Shown piece by piece: positions 1 to 9,838 of a DNA stretch of 64,000 bases (its first letter is position 1; every line of letters starts with the position of its first letter). The notes beneath the pieces are model-generated. The model was not told the DNA's origin and did not search any database. It worked only from the letters and a program-made list of their open reading frames with translations. This DNA is from Salinivenus iranica (GTDB lineage: Bacteria; Bacteroidota; Rhodothermia; Rhodothermales; Salinibacteraceae): contig NCRB01000008.1 of assembly GCA_002894665.1 (NCBI GenBank), forward strand, positions 30,291 through 94,290, written 5' to 3'. A program made the translations under genes and the position numbers.

Positions 1-223
1 TCGGGGGGCGTCGGGCGAGGGCGTCGGAAAGGACGTCATGAAGCGAATCGGTTCGTTGGGGGAAGTGTGGAAATCGCGTAACACCTCGCGGAAGGGCAGC
101 GTCCGAACGCGAACGCACCGTCCGATGGCGGGGAAACGTGCCCTGCAGACGTATCGTAGAGGGTTAACCGTTGTCGCCTCGTTTTGCTTCGCCTCTCCGT
201 CCGCTTCGTTCCCCGAACGCCGC

Positions 224-2131
224 ATGGCTCGCAATCGCCCAAGTGCATTGGGGCCCGCTGGTAGGCTGCTGGCTCGCCTCGCCGTCACTGGATGTGTGCT
301 GTGCCTGGGGCTCGGCAGCATCGGGCCAATGCCGGTCCACGCGCAGTCCCCCGACAGCACCCAGCGCCGGCTCCTCAACCGCGCCGCGTCGCTCCTCGAC
401 TCCGGCCAACCCGACTCCGCCATTCGCCTGCTGGAGTCGCTTCACGACGAGGCCCGGGCCTCCGAGACCATCTTTGAACGGCTGAAGGACGCGTACGAAG
501 AGACCAAGCAGTACGAACGTGCGATCGCTCTGGTGGACGACCGAATCGATCGCCAGCCGTCGCCGGCTCTGATTGCGGAAAAGGGGCGGCTCTTATATCA
601 GAGCGGCCAGCGGGACCGCGCCTCCGCGACCTGGGACGAGGCGCTGACTCTTCGTCCCGGAGAGATCTCTTCCTATCGGGTGGTGTACCGCACGCTCATG
701 GACCTCCGCCTGTTTTCGCAGGCCATCGACGTGCTCACGAAGGGGCGTTCAGCCCTGGATCGGCCCGACCTCTTCCGCTCGGACCTCGCGTCCCTCTACA
801 GCCTCGACGGGCAACACGCACAGGCGATGCGCGAATATGTGGCCCTCCTTTCGGAGGCTCCCGACCGGGCGGACTACGTGCGGGAGCGGCTCCAACCGTT
901 TGTGGATCGGGGGGAGGGCATCGCCGCGGGCATCACCGTCCTCCAATCCGCCGTAGACGAGGCCTCCGCGAACGCGGCCTACCGCCGGCTGCTCGGGTGG
1001 CTCCACATGAAAAACGACGACTACCCCGCCGCGCTTGGGACCTACCAGGCGCTGGACCAGCAGCAAGAGCGATGGGGCCGCGCATTGTTTTCGTTCGCCC
1101 AGCGGGCAACCGACGCCAAACAGTACGATGCCGCCACGCAGGCCTACGAAACACTCCTCGACCGCTACCCTGAGAGTCCCGTCGCCCCCCAAGCCCGGAG
1201 GGGCCTCGGGGACATGTACCGCCGATGGGCAGAACAGTCCCCCGGCGGCCCGCCCCCCACAGACACCACCAGTGCCCGCGCTCGCCGCTACGACGCCGCC
1301 CGCACGGCCTACCAGACGTTCCTCACCGAGCATCCGGCGCACCAAGCCGCCCCCGAGGTGCGCACCGCTCTCGGCACCCTCCAGCTCGACATCTACCACA
1401 ACCTGACGGCCGCCGCCTCGTCGTTCCGCACCGTGCAGGAGCGCGCCTCCGACTCGCCCGCCGCGCGGGAAGCCGAGTTTCACCTGGGCCGCATCGCCCT
1501 CCTCCGGGACGCCTTCGACCCGGCCCGCCGCCGCTTGGCCCGCCTGGCCGAGGCCTCCCCGGAGGGACATTGGGGCCAGCAGGCCCAGTTGGAGTTGGCC
1601 CGCCTCGCCTATTATCAGGGCGCCTTCGACGATGCCCGTTCCCGTACCGCCCCCCTCACGGCCAACCCCGGAGCGGATGTCGCCAACGACGCCATCGACC
1701 TGAAGGTGCTCATTCAGCAGAACCGTGGCCCCGACTCGCTCGACAGCGCCCTCCGCCTCTACGCCGACGCCCAGTTTGCCGAGCGCAAGCGGGCGTACGA
1801 CACCGCCGCCGCCCGCCTCGACTCCCTGCTACAGACACACAGCCGGCACTCCCTCGCGGACGATGGACGATTCCGAACGGCCCAGATCCACCTCGCTCAG
1901 GGCGACACCACGACGGCCCTCCAGGTCTTCGACCAGCTTCCTCAGCAACATCCCCAGAGCCCCTACGCCGATCGGAGCCTGTTCCGGCAGGCCCAGTTGC
2001 AGGAAGCCCAGGGCAACCTCGGCGCCGCCACCGACACCTACAACCGCCTCCTGACCGACTACCCGCAATCGCTCCGTGCCGACGACGCCCGCTCCCGCCT
2101 CCGCACCCTGCGCCGCCGTCAGGGCTCGTAG
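224..2131 (+). CDS. Exported tetratricopeptide-repeat protein
   Basis: A 635-residue protein with an N-terminal signal-like segment (basic start, hydrophobic run, cleavage near PVHAQ), followed by many helical TPR-type units. The last repeats, such as the QGDTTTALQVFDQLPQQHP unit, resemble YbgF/BamD-type TPRs. TPR proteins are scaffolds; no catalytic motif is visible, and a periplasmic or envelope assembly role is only inferred. The frame is open back to position 38, but the first 62 codons are basic and unlike the acidic remainder, so the ATG just before the signal peptide is preferred. The next gene starts 23 bases downstream, suggesting cotranscription. The family is clear, the function is not. 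Confidence 0.85.
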   Translation: MARNRPSALGPAGRLLARLAVTGCVLCLGLGSIGPMPVHAQSPDSTQRRLLNRAASLLDSGQPDSAIRLLESLHDEARASETIFERLKDAYEETKQYERAIALVDDRIDRQPSPALIAEKGRLLYQSGQRDRASATWDEALTLRPGEISSYRVVYRTLMDLRLFSQAIDVLTKGRSALDRPDLFRSDLASLYSLDGQHAQAMREYVALLSEAPDRADYVRERLQPFVDRGEGIAAGITVLQSAVDEASANAAYRRLLGWLHMKNDDYPAALGTYQALDQQQERWGRALFSFAQRATDAKQYDAATQAYETLLDRYPESPVAPQARRGLGDMYRRWAEQSPGGPPPTDTTSARARRYDAARTAYQTFLTEHPAHQAAPEVRTALGTLQLDIYHNLTAAASSFRTVQERASDSPAAREAEFHLGRIALLRDAFDPARRRLARLAEASPEGHWGQQAQLELARLAYYQGAFDDARSRTAPLTANPGADVANDAIDLKVLIQQNRGPDSLDSALRLYADAQFAERKRAYDTAAARLDSLLQTHSRHSLADDGRFRTAQIHLAQGDTTTALQVFDQLPQQHPQSPYADRSLFRQAQLQEAQGNLGAATDTYNRLLTDYPQSLRADDARSRLRTLRRRQGS

Positions 2132-2154
2132 CATACTCGCAGCCCCCCTCCGCC

Positions 2155-3435
2155 ATGCGTGTCCGTTCGGTCCTCTACGCCTCCCTTGCCGCGCTCCTCG
2201 TGCTTGCGGCCCTGCCGTCCCCGGTGGCCGGGCAGAAGCTGTTCATCCCCATGGACAAGCAGCAGAGCGACCACCTGAAGGCGTACGGGGGCGTCTACAC
2301 GGCCCTCCAGGAAGGACAGACAGTGGACTGGCTCCTCAACTACCGCGGGGGCTCGTTTCTGACCCGGGCTTCGTCAACGATGGTCAACGAGCTTCGCTCT
2401 CGCGGCGTGCAGTTCGAGCGCGTCTCCGCGGCCCAAAGCTCCAAAATCGTCGCCGAGGTCGAGGCCGACGGCAGCAACATGGCCGTGGTGCCCCTGGAGA
2501 AGGCCCCCGAGATCGCCGTGTACGCCCCCGAGGGGGCTGTGCCCTGGGACGACGCCGTGCGGCTGGCCCTCCGCTACGCCGACGTGCCCCACGACGTCAT
2601 TTACGACGACGCTGTGTTGAATGGGGAGCTCGAACAGTACGACTGGTTGCACCTGCACCACGAGGACTTTACGGGTCAGTTCAGCAAGTTCCTCCGCTAC
2701 CGGAACGAGCCGTGGTACATCGAGAAGGAAAAACGCGCCCGGGCCGCCGCGGAGAAATTCGGCTTCCAGAAGGTGAGCGAGCTGAAGCTAGCGGTCTCTC
2801 AGCGCATCCGCGACTACGTGTCGGCCGGCGGCTTTCTCTTCTCCATGTGCTCCGGCACCGAAACCTTCGACCTCGCCCTGGCGGCCCACAACACCGACAT
2901 CGTCCCGAAGCCCTACGACGGCGACCCGGTGGCCCCGAACGCCACGGAGAAGCTCGACTACAGCCAGACGCTCGCTTTCACCAACTTCCAGCCGAACTAC
3001 AACCCGCGCGAGCCGACCCACTCTACCATCGACACGGGCCGTCCCCCCGCCGACATCCGGGACCCGTCCCTCGACTACTTTACGCTCTTCGACTTTAGCG
3101 CCAAGTGGGACCCCGTCCCGTCCATGCTCACCCAGAACCACGTGGCCACCATCAAGGGCTTCGTCGGACAGACGACCGCGTTTGAGCAGGACGTCTTGAA
3201 GGACGATGTGGAGATTCTCGCCAAGCCCCCCAACCGCTCCCAGGCCCGCTACATCCACGGGTCGCTCGGGCAGGGCACCTTCACGTTTTACGGCGGGCAC
3301 GACCCGGAGGACTACCAGCACTTCCTGGGCGACCCGCCCACCGACCTTTCGCTTCACCCAAACTCTCCCGGCTATCGGCTCATTCTCAACAACATTCTGT
3401 TTCCGGCTGCGAAGAAGAAAAAACGCAAGACCTGA
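2155..3435 (+). CDS. Conserved exported Bacteroidota-type protein of unknown function
   Basis: A 426-residue protein with a clear Sec signal peptide (MRVRSVLYASLAALLVLAAL, cleavage near VAGQ). The mature start, KLFIPMDKQQSDHLKAYG, and the later WLLNYRGGSF are features I recognise from a conserved Bacteroidota family. As I recall, its members are sometimes labelled asparagine synthetase B, but I see no Ntn-amidotransferase Cys start or ATP-pyrophosphatase motif, so I do not use that name. The C terminus is lysine-rich. The frame stays open far upstream over the preceding TPR gene; the start is placed at the ATG of the signal peptide. It probably forms an operon with the TPR gene. Confidence 0.8.
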   Translation: MRVRSVLYASLAALLVLAALPSPVAGQKLFIPMDKQQSDHLKAYGGVYTALQEGQTVDWLLNYRGGSFLTRASSTMVNELRSRGVQFERVSAAQSSKIVAEVEADGSNMAVVPLEKAPEIAVYAPEGAVPWDDAVRLALRYADVPHDVIYDDAVLNGELEQYDWLHLHHEDFTGQFSKFLRYRNEPWYIEKEKRARAAAEKFGFQKVSELKLAVSQRIRDYVSAGGFLFSMCSGTETFDLALAAHNTDIVPKPYDGDPVAPNATEKLDYSQTLAFTNFQPNYNPREPTHSTIDTGRPPADIRDPSLDYFTLFDFSAKWDPVPSMLTQNHVATIKGFVGQTTAFEQDVLKDDVEILAKPPNRSQARYIHGSLGQGTFTFYGGHDPEDYQHFLGDPPTDLSLHPNSPGYRLILNNILFPAAKKKKRKT

Positions 3436-3465
3436 TCGCGCCTCTTTCGCCGTCCCGCCGGTCGT

Positions 3466-4023
3466 ATGTCGCCCCCTCCGCCCCTGTCAAAGCCCGTCTC
3501 CGCCTCCACGTGCATGATGACCGAGATCGTGTTGCCGAACGACACGAACGGTCTCGGCAACATGATGGGGGGTCGGCTGCTCCATCTGATGGACAAGTGC
3601 GCGGCCATCTCCGCCCAACGACACGCCAATCGGGTCTGCGTAACCGCCTCGGTCGACAACGTTGAGTTCCAGTCGGCCATTCAGGAGGGGGAAGTCGTCG
3701 TCATCGAGGGGCAGGTGAACCGGGCCTTTCACACGTCGATGGAGGTGGAACTGAACGTGTGGGCCGAAAACCCCCGCGAGGAAACACACCGCAAGTGCAA
3801 CCGGGCCTTCTACACGTTTGTGGCGCTGGACGAGGAGGGCTCCCCGGTCGCCATTCCCTCCATCGAGCCGCAGTCGGAGGACGAGCAGGCCCGCTACGAG
3901 GGGGCCGCCAAACGACGCGACATCCGCCTCGTCCTGGCGGGTCGGAAAGACCTGGAGGACGCGGCCAGCCTCAAAGAGGACATGCTCTCGGCCCTGACGC
4001 CCTCGACCGATGACGTGGACTGA
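3466..4023 (+). CDS. Acyl-CoA thioesterase (hotdog fold, YciA/BACH type)
   Basis: A 185-residue single hotdog domain. It should hydrolyse acyl-CoA to free acid and CoA in the cytosol. Visible family marks are LPNDTNGLGNMMGGRLLHLMD, where the Asn/Asp of the first helix form the active site, and the VDNVEFQSAIQEGEVV strand region. The N-terminal 15 residues are proline-rich and not conserved; internal Met17 or Met18 could be the real start. The following gene overlaps the last 14 bases, so the two are probably translationally coupled. Acyl-chain specificity cannot be read from the sequence. Confidence 0.85.
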   Translation: MSPPPPLSKPVSASTCMMTEIVLPNDTNGLGNMMGGRLLHLMDKCAAISAQRHANRVCVTASVDNVEFQSAIQEGEVVVIEGQVNRAFHTSMEVELNVWAENPREETHRKCNRAFYTFVALDEEGSPVAIPSIEPQSEDEQARYEGAAKRRDIRLVLAGRKDLEDAASLKEDMLSALTPSTDDVD

Positions 4024-4504
4024 GGCGCTTCCCGCCCGCGTCCCCTCCTGCCGGCCGACTGGGCTGGTGCTTGTCGTCCTCCTCGGCCTGCTCCCCGCGG
4101 AGCCGTCGGTCGCCCAGCGCAGCGTAGGCACCACCACGTTTGGGGTGCAGGTCGGCCAGCCCGGCGGGGTCACCGGCAAGCTGTATCGGGCGTCGCCCAT
4201 CGCCTACGACGGCCTGTTCACGACCGATGGCAACGACTTCGTCTCGCTTTACGTTCATCGGCTGTGGGAACGGCCCCTTCCCGACTCCCTCGTGCACCTG
4301 TACGCCGGCCCCGGACTCCTTCTCGAAGGCCGGTCGCTGCAGACCACCCCGACCCCGCAATTCGGCCTGAGCGCCGAAGCCGGCCTCAACTTTTTCCTTA
4401 AACGCTTCGAAGTCTTTCTTCACGTTACGCCGTCGCTCCGCCTGTACCCCGATCAGGGAACGCGATGGGGCGGAAGCGTCGGCCTCCGCTACCGCCTCCA
4501 CTGA
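4010..4504 (+). CDS. Small exported beta-strand-rich protein, hypothetical
   Basis: A 164-residue protein with a hydrophobic leader (residues about 17-31, cleavage near PSVAQ). Alternating hydrophobic strands end in an aromatic C terminus (GGSVGLRYRLH), as in small outer-membrane or periplasmic barrels. No catalytic motif is seen. The start ATG lies inside the 3' end of the thioesterase gene, and the TGA overlaps the next ATG (TGATG), so it sits in a tightly coupled cluster. Function is unknown; outer-membrane location is inferred from strand pattern only. Confidence 0.7.
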   Translation: MTWTEALPARVPSCRPTGLVLVVLLGLLPAEPSVAQRSVGTTTFGVQVGQPGGVTGKLYRASPIAYDGLFTTDGNDFVSLYVHRLWERPLPDSLVHLYAGPGLLLEGRSLQTTPTPQFGLSAEAGLNFFLKRFEVFLHVTPSLRLYPDQGTRWGGSVGLRYRLH

Positions 4505-5457
4505 TGCGTCCCCCTCTCTCCCCTTCCGACCTCGGCTCCATGCTGGGCACCCGCGTGCTCGTCACCGGGGCCAACGGCCTGCTCGGACAGGCCCTCGTCC
4601 GTCGCCTCGCGCGGGCCGACGAGATGACCGTGCTCGCAACCGCCCGCGACGACGCCCTCCGCCCCTCCATTGCGTGCGACTACCGCCCGATGGACGTCAC
4701 CGCCCCCGACGCGGTGGAGCACACGTTCGACGAGTTCGAGCCCGACGTGGTCGTCAACTGTGCCGCTCTGTCGGACGTAGCGGCCTGCGACACCGACCGG
4801 AACCGGGCCTGGGCGACGAATGCGCGCGCCGTCAAGCGCCTCGCCCGCCACTGCAACAACACCCGTGCCCGGCTGGTGCAGGTCTCGACCGACTTCGTCT
4901 TCAACGGCAACCGCGGCCCCTACGACGAAACGGCCCGCCCCGACCCCGTTAACTACTACGGTCGCACCAAACTCGCGGCCGAAAACCACGTGCGGGAGGC
5001 CGGACGCGACCGCTGGACGATTGCCCGCACGGTCCTGCTCTACGGCACCGGAACCAACCTCAGTCGGCAAAACGTCGTGCTGTGGATGATCAACCAGCTG
5101 CGGCAGGGCGAGCCCCTCCACGTCGTCACCGACCAGCGGCGCACGCCCACCTACGTCCCCGACCTGGCCGAAGGGCTGTACCGGATTCTCGATCGGGAGG
5201 CCACCGGCATCTACCACCTGTCGGGGCCCGACCCCGTGTCGATCTACGAACTGGCCGGGGCCGTCGCCGACGTCTTTGGGCTGGACCCCGACCTGATCCA
5301 CCCCGTCGAAAGCGACTCCTTCGACGACGCCGTGGAGCGCCCCCCGCACACGGGCTTCTCCCTCGACAAGGCCCGATCCGAGCTGGACTACGATCCCCAC
5401 GGCCTCCGCGACGGCCTGCGCGCCCTGCGCGATGCCCTGGCGTCGCAGGACCCGTAG
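4504..5457 (+). CDS. dTDP-4-dehydrorhamnose reductase-like sugar nucleotide reductase (RfbD/SDR)
   Basis: A 317-residue extended short-chain dehydrogenase. The Rossmann glycine motif TGANGLLGQ lies near residues 19-27, S128-T129-D130 forms the active-site strand, and Y152-x3-K156 (YYGRTK) is the catalytic pair. The family reduces dTDP-4-keto-rhamnose to dTDP-rhamnose for surface polysaccharide. No other rhamnose genes are adjacent, so the substrate is provisional. The start overlaps the previous stop (TGATG); an alternative ATG at 4540 sits closer to the Rossmann strand. It ends about 120 bases before serS. Confidence 0.8.
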   Translation: MRPPLSPSDLGSMLGTRVLVTGANGLLGQALVRRLARADEMTVLATARDDALRPSIACDYRPMDVTAPDAVEHTFDEFEPDVVVNCAALSDVAACDTDRNRAWATNARAVKRLARHCNNTRARLVQVSTDFVFNGNRGPYDETARPDPVNYYGRTKLAAENHVREAGRDRWTIARTVLLYGTGTNLSRQNVVLWMINQLRQGEPLHVVTDQRRTPTYVPDLAEGLYRILDREATGIYHLSGPDPVSIYELAGAVADVFGLDPDLIHPVESDSFDDAVERPPHTGFSLDKARSELDYDPHGLRDGLRALRDALASQDP

Positions 5458-5575
5458 GCCCTCGTGACGCACCGGGTTTTCGACGAGAGTTTGACGGAGC
5501 GGGTGGGCAGTGGACGTGTCGCCCGCTATGTTCAGTTTGTACACATCCCTCTGTTCATCGACCGGCGCCCACGCC

Positions 5576-6853
5576 ATGCTCGATATCGACGCCATCCGCT
5601 CCGATCCTCAGCGCGTCCGGGAGGCCCTCCGGGCCAAAGGGGCCGGCGACCCGGCCCTCGTCGACACGCTCCTGGAGGTGGACGAGGAGCGACGCGCCAC
5701 CATCACCGAACTGCAGGAGACGCAGGCCCGCCAGAACGACTTGTCGAGCGAGATCGGCGCGCTGAAGCGCGAGGGCAAGGACGAGGAGGCCCAGGAGCGA
5801 ATTGAGGACACCAGCCGCCTGAAGGAAAAAATTCAAGAGCTCGAAGATCGGGTCGATGACGTAAAGGCGCGGCAGCGGGACCTTCTCCTCAAAATCCCGA
5901 ACGTCCCGCACCCAAGCGTGCCGGTCGGGGCCAGCGAGGAGGACAATGAGGTGGAGGACACGATTGGGGAAAAACCCGCGTTCGACTTTGAGCCGGCGCC
6001 GCACTGGGAATTGGCCGACACGCACGACCTGGTTGACTTCCAGCGCGGGGCGAAGGTCACCGGCAGCGGCTTTCCCTTTTACACCGGCCGGGGGGCCCGC
6101 CTGCAGCGCGCGCTCCTCAACTTCTTCCTCGATCGGGCGCGCGACCGAGGGTACAAGGAGATGCAACCGCCCAAGTTTATCAACCCCGAGAGCGCGGAGG
6201 GCACCGGGCAGCTCCCCGACAAGGACGACCTGATGTACCGGATTCCCCGGGACGACTTCTTCCCCATCCCCACGGGCGAGGTCCCGATGACCAACTTCCA
6301 CCGGGACGAGATTTTGGACGTGGACGACCTGCCGCTCAAATATTGCGCCTACTCCCCCTGCTGGCGCCGCGAGGCCGGCAGCTACGGCACCGACGTGCGC
6401 GGCCTCAACCGCCTGCATGAATTCGATAAGGTGGAGCTCGTGCAGATCGTGCACCCCGACGACAGCTACCGCGCCCTGGACGCCCTCCTCGACGACGCCG
6501 AGAGCGCCCTCGACGCGCTCGGCCTGCCCTACCGCCGCCTGCTCATGTGCACCGGCGACATGGGCTTTACCCAGGCCAAGAAGTACGACCTGGAGGTCTG
6601 GAGCGCCGGGCAGGAAAAATGGCTGGAAGTCTCCTCGGTCTCGACGTTCGAAGCCTTCCAGGCCCGCCGCATGCAGATCCGCTACCGCCCCGAACCGGAG
6701 GCCCGGACCCGCCTCGTCCACACCCTCAACGGCAGCGGCCTCGCCTTTCCCCGCGTCCTGGCCGCCCTGCTCGAAAACAACCAGACGGCCGACGGCCGCA
6801 TCCGACTTCCCGATCCCCTCCGCGAGTACGTCGGCTTTGACTGGATCGAATAG
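5576..6853 (+). CDS. serS: Seryl-tRNA synthetase
   Basis: A 425-residue class II aminoacyl-tRNA synthetase, normal length for bacterial SerRS, charging tRNA-Ser in the cytosol. Residues about 30-105 form the acidic antiparallel coiled-coil arm that reads the long variable arm of tRNA-Ser. Motif 2 is visible as CWRREAGSYGTDVRGLNRLH and motif 3 as NGSGLAFPRVLAALLENNQ. The frame extends to 5510, but MLDIDAIRSDPQRVREAL is the conserved family start, so the ATG at 5576 is chosen. Housekeeping gene with no unusual feature. Confidence 0.97.
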   Translation: MLDIDAIRSDPQRVREALRAKGAGDPALVDTLLEVDEERRATITELQETQARQNDLSSEIGALKREGKDEEAQERIEDTSRLKEKIQELEDRVDDVKARQRDLLLKIPNVPHPSVPVGASEEDNEVEDTIGEKPAFDFEPAPHWELADTHDLVDFQRGAKVTGSGFPFYTGRGARLQRALLNFFLDRARDRGYKEMQPPKFINPESAEGTGQLPDKDDLMYRIPRDDFFPIPTGEVPMTNFHRDEILDVDDLPLKYCAYSPCWRREAGSYGTDVRGLNRLHEFDKVELVQIVHPDDSYRALDALLDDAESALDALGLPYRRLLMCTGDMGFTQAKKYDLEVWSAGQEKWLEVSSVSTFEAFQARRMQIRYRPEPEARTRLVHTLNGSGLAFPRVLAALLENNQTADGRIRLPDPLREYVGFDWIE

Positions 6854-6894
6854 CCGCCCCTCAACGCCTACTCCTCCGCAGCCTCCCTCCGCGT

Positions 6895-7443
6895 ATGTCT
6901 CCCTCCGAGTCTGCCGTGTACGAACGCGGCGACGCCCTTGACGAGCTGGAGCTATCCACCGAAAACGACGCCCTCCCCGATCATCGTCTCGTGGAGCGAT
7001 CCGACGTCTATGAGTTCACGGAGGACGAGCACTGGGCATGGCTCATGTCGATCATGGAAGACGGCGCCGAGCTGAACCAGCACCTCGGCGACCTGCTGGA
7101 TCGCGTGTACGCCTGCGACCCGTCCTTCTACAGCCTCCGGGGGCGGAAGCGACTGCACGCCCTTCTCGACGAACTCAACGAGGCCCGCTCCTATGTGCAG
7201 GCCTACGAGCGGGACGTGGAGGAATTGACTTACGTATTCGCCAAAACGGGACAGATCGAAAACACGGCGGCCGACGGGGCCGAGCTCACCCTCTCGAGCG
7301 TCAAAACCACCTATGACCGGGCCTACGACCTCTGCCTCTACAAGCTCGACCGCATGAGCAACGGCTGGATCACCGCGTCCAACTTTCTCATCAGCATCAT
7401 TATGCTGGTCGTCACCATCCTCTTCTGGATGGAATTCCGGTAG
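6895..7443 (+). CDS. Small C-terminal-anchored membrane protein, hypothetical
   Basis: A 182-residue acidic protein, mostly helical, with a single hydrophobic segment at the extreme C terminus (about residues 158-178, FLISIIMLVVTILFW). The bulk is therefore predicted to be cytosolic with a tail anchor. I do not recognise the family and see no catalytic motif. It starts 41 bases after serS on the same strand and may be cotranscribed. A weak GC hairpin follows the stop. Confidence 0.65.
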   Translation: MSPSESAVYERGDALDELELSTENDALPDHRLVERSDVYEFTEDEHWAWLMSIMEDGAELNQHLGDLLDRVYACDPSFYSLRGRKRLHALLDELNEARSYVQAYERDVEELTYVFAKTGQIENTAADGAELTLSSVKTTYDRAYDLCLYKLDRMSNGWITASNFLISIIMLVVTILFWMEFR

Positions 7444-7501
7444 CCCGCGTCCCCCCGATTCCGGCGTGGCCTGCGGGACACGAGACTCTCTTTTCAATAC
7501 C

Positions 7502-7530
7502 GGTGGGGGAAAGACGGGCCGGCCCCCACC
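7502..7530 (+). terminator. Possible weak terminator hairpin
   Basis: Inverted repeat GGTGGGGG / CCCCCACC with a 13-base loop, followed by TTCTATCCC. It lies 59 bases past the small membrane-protein stop. The T tract is poor, so this is a weak call. Confidence 0.3.
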
Positions 7531-7556
7531 TTCTATCCCGAGACGCCACGCCTCCA

Positions 7557-7593
7557 CAAAAGAAACGCAGCACCCGGCGGACCGGATGCTGCG
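7557..7593 (-). terminator. Rho-independent terminator of the acyl-CoA dehydrogenase gene
   Basis: A 12-bp stem, CGCAGCACCCGG / CCGGATGCTGCG with one G-U pair and a 4-base loop (7566-7593). On the minus strand it is followed by TTTCTTTTG. It sits 30 bases beyond the stop of the minus-strand gene ending at 7623. Confidence 0.75.
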
Positions 7594-7622
7594 CTTGATC
7601 GTTCGTCCAGAAAAACAGCCGG

Positions 7623-9743
7623 CTACTGCGTGGCCTCCTCTTCCTCACCCGAGGTGGGCTGCTGGGGTTCGGCGGGCGCCCCGTCGCCACGCTCCCCCGA
7701 TGGCACGCCGTCCGTCACCTCGTCGACGTCGAGGTCGGCGGTCTCTCCCGGCTTGCGGTCAATCTCGCGGGGGTCTTGGCCCTCACCGTCGAACTGCTGA
7801 ATGTATTCGCTCGGCGGCGTCTTGCCCGCGTCGCGGCCCAGCGGACTGCCCTCGTGGATGTAGAACTCATCGTCGGGCAGGGTGTCGTTGTAGGAGCGTG
7901 CGGCCTCGGCGGCCTCCCGCATCGTCTCGTCCGCGTTGTCGGCCATCTCGCCGCAGTTGCGGTGGATTTCGTGTGCAAACCAGTCGAAGAGATACTCGAA
8001 TGCGGCCCGATCACGCTCAAACTCGGGGCCGTACTCGCCGCCCCGCAGCTGATCGTCCATCTTCGAGAGCGAGGCCGAGAGGGCAAACAGGAACATCGCG
8101 TTGTCCGCCACGCGGGCCTGCTGGGCCTGATGCTTCACGATGTCCTCGCGCTCCCACTTGCTCACGAGCTTGAAGTAGTGCGAGTGCTTCTGGATCAGGT
8201 CCGAGAGCCGGTCGGCCTGGTCGCGAATGGCCGGGTGCACGTTTCGGATGTCCGGGGCGCTCGGCTTGAGGCCGAGGAACAACTGCCCGGCCAGCGGAAG
8301 CGCCTTGCTCATCACCGTCGGGTTGGTCGCCGCCGTGAGGATGCGGCTCAGGTTGTCGCCAATCGACTCGTCGGTGTCCCATTCCAGGGCCTCCTGTACC
8401 GAAATCATCTGCTCGGCGAGCTGCTTGCCACCGTAGGCAAAGATGAAGCCCTGCATCACCTCGTTTGACCCCTCCACAATGCTGTGGATGCGGTTGTCGC
8501 GCCAGGCGCGCTCGACCTCGTGCTCGGTCATGTAGCCTTCTCCACCCATGATCTGCATCACCTCGTCAATCACCTTCCACCCGTAGTGCGAGCAGAAGAC
8601 CTTGGTGATGGCCGTCTCCACCATGATGTCCTGATCGCCCCGATCCAGCATCCCGGTCATCATGTACAGCATGGCGTCCATCGCGTACGTGACAGCCGAC
8701 ATGCGGGCAATCTTCTGCTGGACCAGCTCGAAGTCGGCGATGGGGCGGTCGAACTGGTAGCGCGTCTGCGCCCACTTGATGCCCTGCTCCTTCGTGGCTT
8801 TCGCGGCGCCGGTCACGCCCGCGCTCAGCGTGCAGCGGCCGTAGTTCAGGCACGAGAGCGCAACCTTCAGGCCGGCGCCCTCCTTGTGCAGAATGTTTTC
8901 CTGTGGCACCCGTACATCATTGAATCGAAAGCGCGCCTGCCACGTCCCCCGGATGCCCGTCTTGGCGCGGTTGTTCTCGAACACCTCCACGCCGTCCATG
9001 TCCGGCGTCACGATGAGCGCGTTCACCCCCTTCTGCTCCAGCTCGCCCGTCTCGGGGTCGCGGACCATGTTTTTGCACATGACCGTGAACAGCCCGCTGA
9101 ACGCCCCGGAGGTCGACCACTTCTTCTCCCCATTTAGAATGTAGTCGCCATCCTCCGTCTTCACCGAGAACGACTCCTGGTTGGCCGCGTCCGACCCCAC
9201 GTTCGGCTCCGACAGGCAGAAGGCCGACACCTTCTCCCGCGCCACCATGGGCAGGTACTCTTCCTTCTGCTCGTCCGTCCCAAACATGACGAGCGCCTTG
9301 CACCCAATCGACTGGTGCGCGCTCACGAGCACGGCCGTCGAGGCGCAGTAGCGCCCAATCATCTCCAGCACCCGGTTGTAGCTGGTGACCCCCAGCCCCA
9401 GTCCCCCGTACTCTTCCGGGATGATCATGCCCATCACGCCCATGTCGAACAGGCGGTCGATCACCTCCTCGGGGATGTACTGCTCCCGGTCGATCTTGAC
9501 GCGTGGGTGCTCGTTTTCGAGGTACTCTTCCAGCTCCTCCAGGAGCGCGTCGCACTTTTCCTTTTCCTCGTCGCCCTCGTGCGGATAGGGAAAGATGAGG
9601 TCCTCGCGGAACCGGCCCCAGAACATATTCTTCATGAAGCCCATGTCCTCGGGCTCCGGCCCCATCATCGTCTCGATATTCTCGATCATCTTCTGATCTT
9701 CCTTCGAGACGCCCTTAATGTTGCTTAAGCCTTGATTTGCCAT
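7623..9743 (-). CDS. Acyl-CoA dehydrogenase family protein with extended C terminus
   Basis: A 706-residue FAD-dependent dehydrogenase of the long VLCAD/ACAD9-like architecture, longer than the usual 380-400. Visible: ASTAVLVSAHQSIGCKALVMFG, the FAD/substrate signature AFCLSEPNVGSDAANQE, and the VEGSNEVMQGF segment whose Glu424 aligns with the catalytic base of long-chain members. After about residue 450 there is an additional helical domain, then a proline/acid-rich, probably disordered tail (last 60 residues). Expected role: first step of fatty acyl-CoA beta-oxidation. It has its own terminator, and a TGGAAG/CTTCCA palindrome lies about 95 bases upstream of its start. Confidence 0.9.
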   Translation of the reverse strand: MANQGLSNIKGVSKEDQKMIENIETMMGPEPEDMGFMKNMFWGRFREDLIFPYPHEGDEEKEKCDALLEELEEYLENEHPRVKIDREQYIPEEVIDRLFDMGVMGMIIPEEYGGLGLGVTSYNRVLEMIGRYCASTAVLVSAHQSIGCKALVMFGTDEQKEEYLPMVAREKVSAFCLSEPNVGSDAANQESFSVKTEDGDYILNGEKKWSTSGAFSGLFTVMCKNMVRDPETGELEQKGVNALIVTPDMDGVEVFENNRAKTGIRGTWQARFRFNDVRVPQENILHKEGAGLKVALSCLNYGRCTLSAGVTGAAKATKEQGIKWAQTRYQFDRPIADFELVQQKIARMSAVTYAMDAMLYMMTGMLDRGDQDIMVETAITKVFCSHYGWKVIDEVMQIMGGEGYMTEHEVERAWRDNRIHSIVEGSNEVMQGFIFAYGGKQLAEQMISVQEALEWDTDESIGDNLSRILTAATNPTVMSKALPLAGQLFLGLKPSAPDIRNVHPAIRDQADRLSDLIQKHSHYFKLVSKWEREDIVKHQAQQARVADNAMFLFALSASLSKMDDQLRGGEYGPEFERDRAAFEYLFDWFAHEIHRNCGEMADNADETMREAAEAARSYNDTLPDDEFYIHEGSPLGRDAGKTPPSEYIQQFDGEGQDPREIDRKPGETADLDVDEVTDGVPSGERGDGAPAEPQQPTSGEEEEATQ

Positions 9744-9838
9744 GGTACAGGGGGGATTGGTGACAGTGGCCTACCAGACGCGAGTGCCCACCGACAATCG
9801 GGGAGCGCGAGCACTCGGAGTAGGACGTGATATCGCGA

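Noticed and set aside
1225..2154. 310-codon N-terminal extension of the exported protein gene over the TPR gene
   Set aside because: The extension is Pro/Arg-rich shadow sequence; the signal peptide at 2155 marks the real start.
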